From: Polycladospora coralii
Lineage (GTDB): Bacteria > Bacillota > Bacilli > Thermoactinomycetales > Thermoactinomycetaceae
NCBI RefSeq assembly: GCF_014773435.2
Contig: NZ_JACXAG020000001.1
Span: 248,001 to 312,000 of the forward strand
DNA: 64,000 bases
Direction of reading: 5' to 3'
Below the pieces are notes generated by a model. It was not told where the DNA came from and searched no databases. It saw only the letters and a list, made by a program, of their open reading frames with translations. Made by a program: the position numbers and the translations under genes. Of this stretch, positions 62,188 to 64,000 are shown one piece after another. Every line of letters begins with the position of its first letter. Positions within the stretch are counted from its first letter, which is position 1.

Positions 62188-64000
62188 TTAGAATGATCTC
62201 ATACTATTCGCTATCCTCATACTATATCCCTGCTTTTTTAATAATTGATGTCCATCCAGATTCAAGATAACATGATGCCGCCTTACTTCTCCTTTTTCGA
62301 TCGTGGAAAATTGATATTTTTCTTCTATATAGACCTGATGCCAAAGCATAAAACATAAAACCGTCCAAATTTTTCTACTGTGATCAGCATGTCCATGCTT
62401 ATGTTCTTCTAGCAGCTGCAAAGCATATGATTTTCGAATGAAATCACTCGTGGCACTCTCTTCGATGATATCTTTTGCCCATTGATAAAACTCATTTTTC
62501 AACCAATACCGAATGGGAACCGGAAAGCCAAGTTTTTTCTTCTGCGCCACATGGGTGGGTAAGAATTCTTTCATCGCTTCTCTTAATACGTGTTTCGTCG
62601 TCCCATTTGCTATTTTATATTTAGTTGGGATTCGACTTGCTACTTCAAATACACGGATATCGGTAAAAGGCGTACGCACCTCTAATGAATTGGCCATAGA
62701 CATCTTATCTGCCTTCATTAAAATATTTCCACATAACCACGAATGAATATCCAAGTACTGCATTTTGGTAACATCATCGGCATTTGGAACCCGATTATAT
62801 ATGGGGCCTGTAACCGTCCATGGGGATATATATGCCTGCTGAAGTTCCTCCGTCATCAAGTTTTTCTTCATCTTTTCATCAAAAATGAAAGCATTACCAA
62901 AATAACGTTCTTCTACTGTTTTGGAACCACGCAATAGATAGTTCTTCCCCTTTATATTTGGCAGATGAGAGGCCCAACTCCCCAACCATTTACGTGTTTG
63001 AGAATCAAGATAGGAAAACATCTGTAATGCACTTGGCTCGCGATAAATGAGATACCCGCCAAATAATTCATCTGCTCCTTCACCGGACAAAGCTACCGTA
63101 ACATGTTGACTTGCTAATTGTGAAACAAAGTACAGCGCGATTGCGGACGGGTCAGCTACCGGCTCATCTTGATGCCAAATGAGCCGTGGCAATATTTCTT
63201 GATAACGAGTCGCATCAATTTTCACTTCATGGTGGTTCGTCTTTAACGTATCCGCTGTTTGTTTCGCAAATTCTAATTCGCTATATCCCGGAATATCAAA
63301 GCCAACTGTAAAGGTTTGTACATTTTCATGTTGTCGATGAAGTGCAACGATTGCAGAGGAATCAATCCCACTGGAAAGAAAAGCACCACGAGGTACCTCA
63401 CTCATCAAATGAGCGTGCACAGACTCTTTTATAACCGCTCTCGTTTCGTCTACACAATCAGAAAAAGACCGATTTTCATCAGGTTGAAATTGCGCCTCCC
63501 AATATTTTTGAATTTTTATTTCTTTATTCTTAACCATCCAAGTATGTGCAGGCGGGATTTTATAAATACCTGCAAACATGGTTAAAGGATCGGGTACATA
63601 TTGAAACGTCAGATAGTGTGACAAAGCTTCTTGATTGACTTGTCTTTTCACTTCAGGACATGCTAACAATCCTTTAATCTCTGAAGAAAAAACATAGTAG
63701 TGATCGGTTTCACACCAATACATCGGTTTAATTCCCATTTGATCACGTGCACCAAATAAGATATCTTGTTCTCGATCCCATATTTGAAAAGCAAACATGC
63801 CGCGCAAATACTTAGGGAGATCAAACCCCACTTCTTCATAGAGATGGATCAATGTTTCGGCTTCCGTGTCTGTCATAAATTGATAGCCCAACTCTTCTAA
63901 CCATTTCTTTAATTCCTTATAATTATAAATTTCTCCATTAAACACCACTGCAATCGATTGATTATGGTTTAAAAAAGGTTGACTCCCCTCCTTTAATCCG
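62188..64000 (-). CDS. asnB: Asparagine synthetase (glutamine-hydrolysing), N-terminus beyond window
   Basis: The frame stays open to the window edge, so the class II glutaminase N-terminus, including the catalytic Cys, is cut off. Visible are the glutaminase part SIAVVFNGEIYNYKEL, FAFQIWDREQDILFGARDQMGIKPMY, and the synthetase domain with the PPi loop GAFLSSGIDSSAI, FTVGFDIPGYSELE, VALSGEGADELFGGY, MKADKMSMANSLEVRTPF. It converts aspartate to asparagine using glutamine amide nitrogen and ATP. Bacilli carry several paralogues (asnB, asnH, asnO); the symbol is for the family. Confidence 0.93.
   Translation of the reverse strand, partial: GLKEGSQPFLNHNQSIAVVFNGEIYNYKELKKWLEELGYQFMTDTEAETLIHLYEEVGFDLPKYLRGMFAFQIWDREQDILFGARDQMGIKPMYWCETDHYYVFSSEIKGLLACPEVKRQVNQEALSHYLTFQYVPDPLTMFAGIYKIPPAHTWMVKNKEIKIQKYWEAQFQPDENRSFSDCVDETRAVIKESVHAHLMSEVPRGAFLSSGIDSSAIVALHRQHENVQTFTVGFDIPGYSELEFAKQTADTLKTNHHEVKIDATRYQEILPRLIWHQDEPVADPSAIALYFVSQLASQHVTVALSGEGADELFGGYLIYREPSALQMFSYLDSQTRKWLGSWASHLPNIKGKNYLLRGSKTVEERYFGNAFIFDEKMKKNLMTEELQQAYISPWTVTGPIYNRVPNADDVTKMQYLDIHSWLCGNILMKADKMSMANSLEVRTPFTDIRVFEVASRIPTKYKIANGTTKHVLREAMKEFLPTHVAQKKKLGFPVPIRYWLKNEFYQWAKDIIEESATSDFIRKSYALQLLEEHKHGHADHSRKIWTVLCFMLWHQVYIEEKYQFSTIEKGEVRRHHVILNLDGHQLLKKQGYSMRIANSMRSF

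Noticed and set aside
1-64000. CRISPR arrays, tRNA or rRNA genes, integrase with attachment sites, bacteriocin precursor genes
   Set aside because: I looked for regularly spaced repeats, T-loop GGTTCGAATCC-type sequences, rRNA words and leader peptides near the immunity modules, and found none.

Overview
The window reads as a low-G+C, endospore-forming Bacillota chromosome of the Bacillales type. The evidence is the many TTG/GTG starts behind strong GGAGG ribosome binding sites, a glycine riboswitch-gcvT unit beside yqhH/yqhG, an L-box in front of lysA, and the comN-spoVB-yrbG-yrzE neighbourhood next to apt-recJ-secDF. SecD and SecF are separate proteins rather than one fused SecDF, which together with the gene order suggests a relative of Thermoactinomycetaceae or Paenibacillales rather than Bacillus itself (inference). 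I saw no tRNA, rRNA or CRISPR array.

Layout. 0-5 kb: end of gcvPA, gcvT under a tandem glycine riboswitch, then divergent yqhH-yqhG and two small genes. 5-5.6 kb: a gene-poor stretch with a large hairpin that masks a perfect Shine-Dalgarno sequence. 5.6-10 kb: an A+T-rich lantibiotic-immunity-type module (response regulator, kinase, ABC ATPase, two permeases) with a direct-repeat operator. 10-18.2 kb: Eis-like acetyltransferase, hemolysin III, lysine-riboswitch-lysA, a Lit-like lipoprotein transacylase, a MurF-like Mur ligase and a dGTPase-like HD protein. 18.8-27.1 kb: a complete BceRS-BceAB bacitracin-type module with its BceR operator, then a heterodimeric ABC exporter. Together with the first module this makes three peptide/drug defence units within 22 kb.

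27-34 kb: typA, whose Shine-Dalgarno sequence is separated from the start by a perfect hairpin; a membrane-anchored homologue of the animal peptide-amidating lyase PAL; a DMT permease; and a two-gene unit of an AbiEii-type nucleotidyltransferase with a tandem-domain partner that is not a known AbiE antitoxin. 34-40 kb: a beta-helix protein, a crotonase-GroES fusion, and a flavin reductase with homogentisate dioxygenase (aromatic catabolism). 40-46 kb: signal peptidase I, azoreductase, and an alpha-glucan locus (sugar-nucleotide pyrophosphorylase, DUF4912, a GH57-GT4 fusion). A tiny zinc-ribbon gene at 46.3 kb has its own promoter, nested palindromic operators and terminator.

46.8-64 kb: apt, recJ, a cation diffusion facilitator, secF, secD, a decayed IS200/IS605 element, DUF817, an EEP-family phosphatase/nuclease, comN, spoVB, yrbG, yrzE, a RimJ-like acetyltransferase, an acyl-CoA ligase, a 218-bp MITE-like insert with 11-bp flanking direct repeats, and a truncated asnB. 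The IS relic, DUF817 and EEP genes interrupt what is elsewhere a compact secDF-comN-spoVB block.
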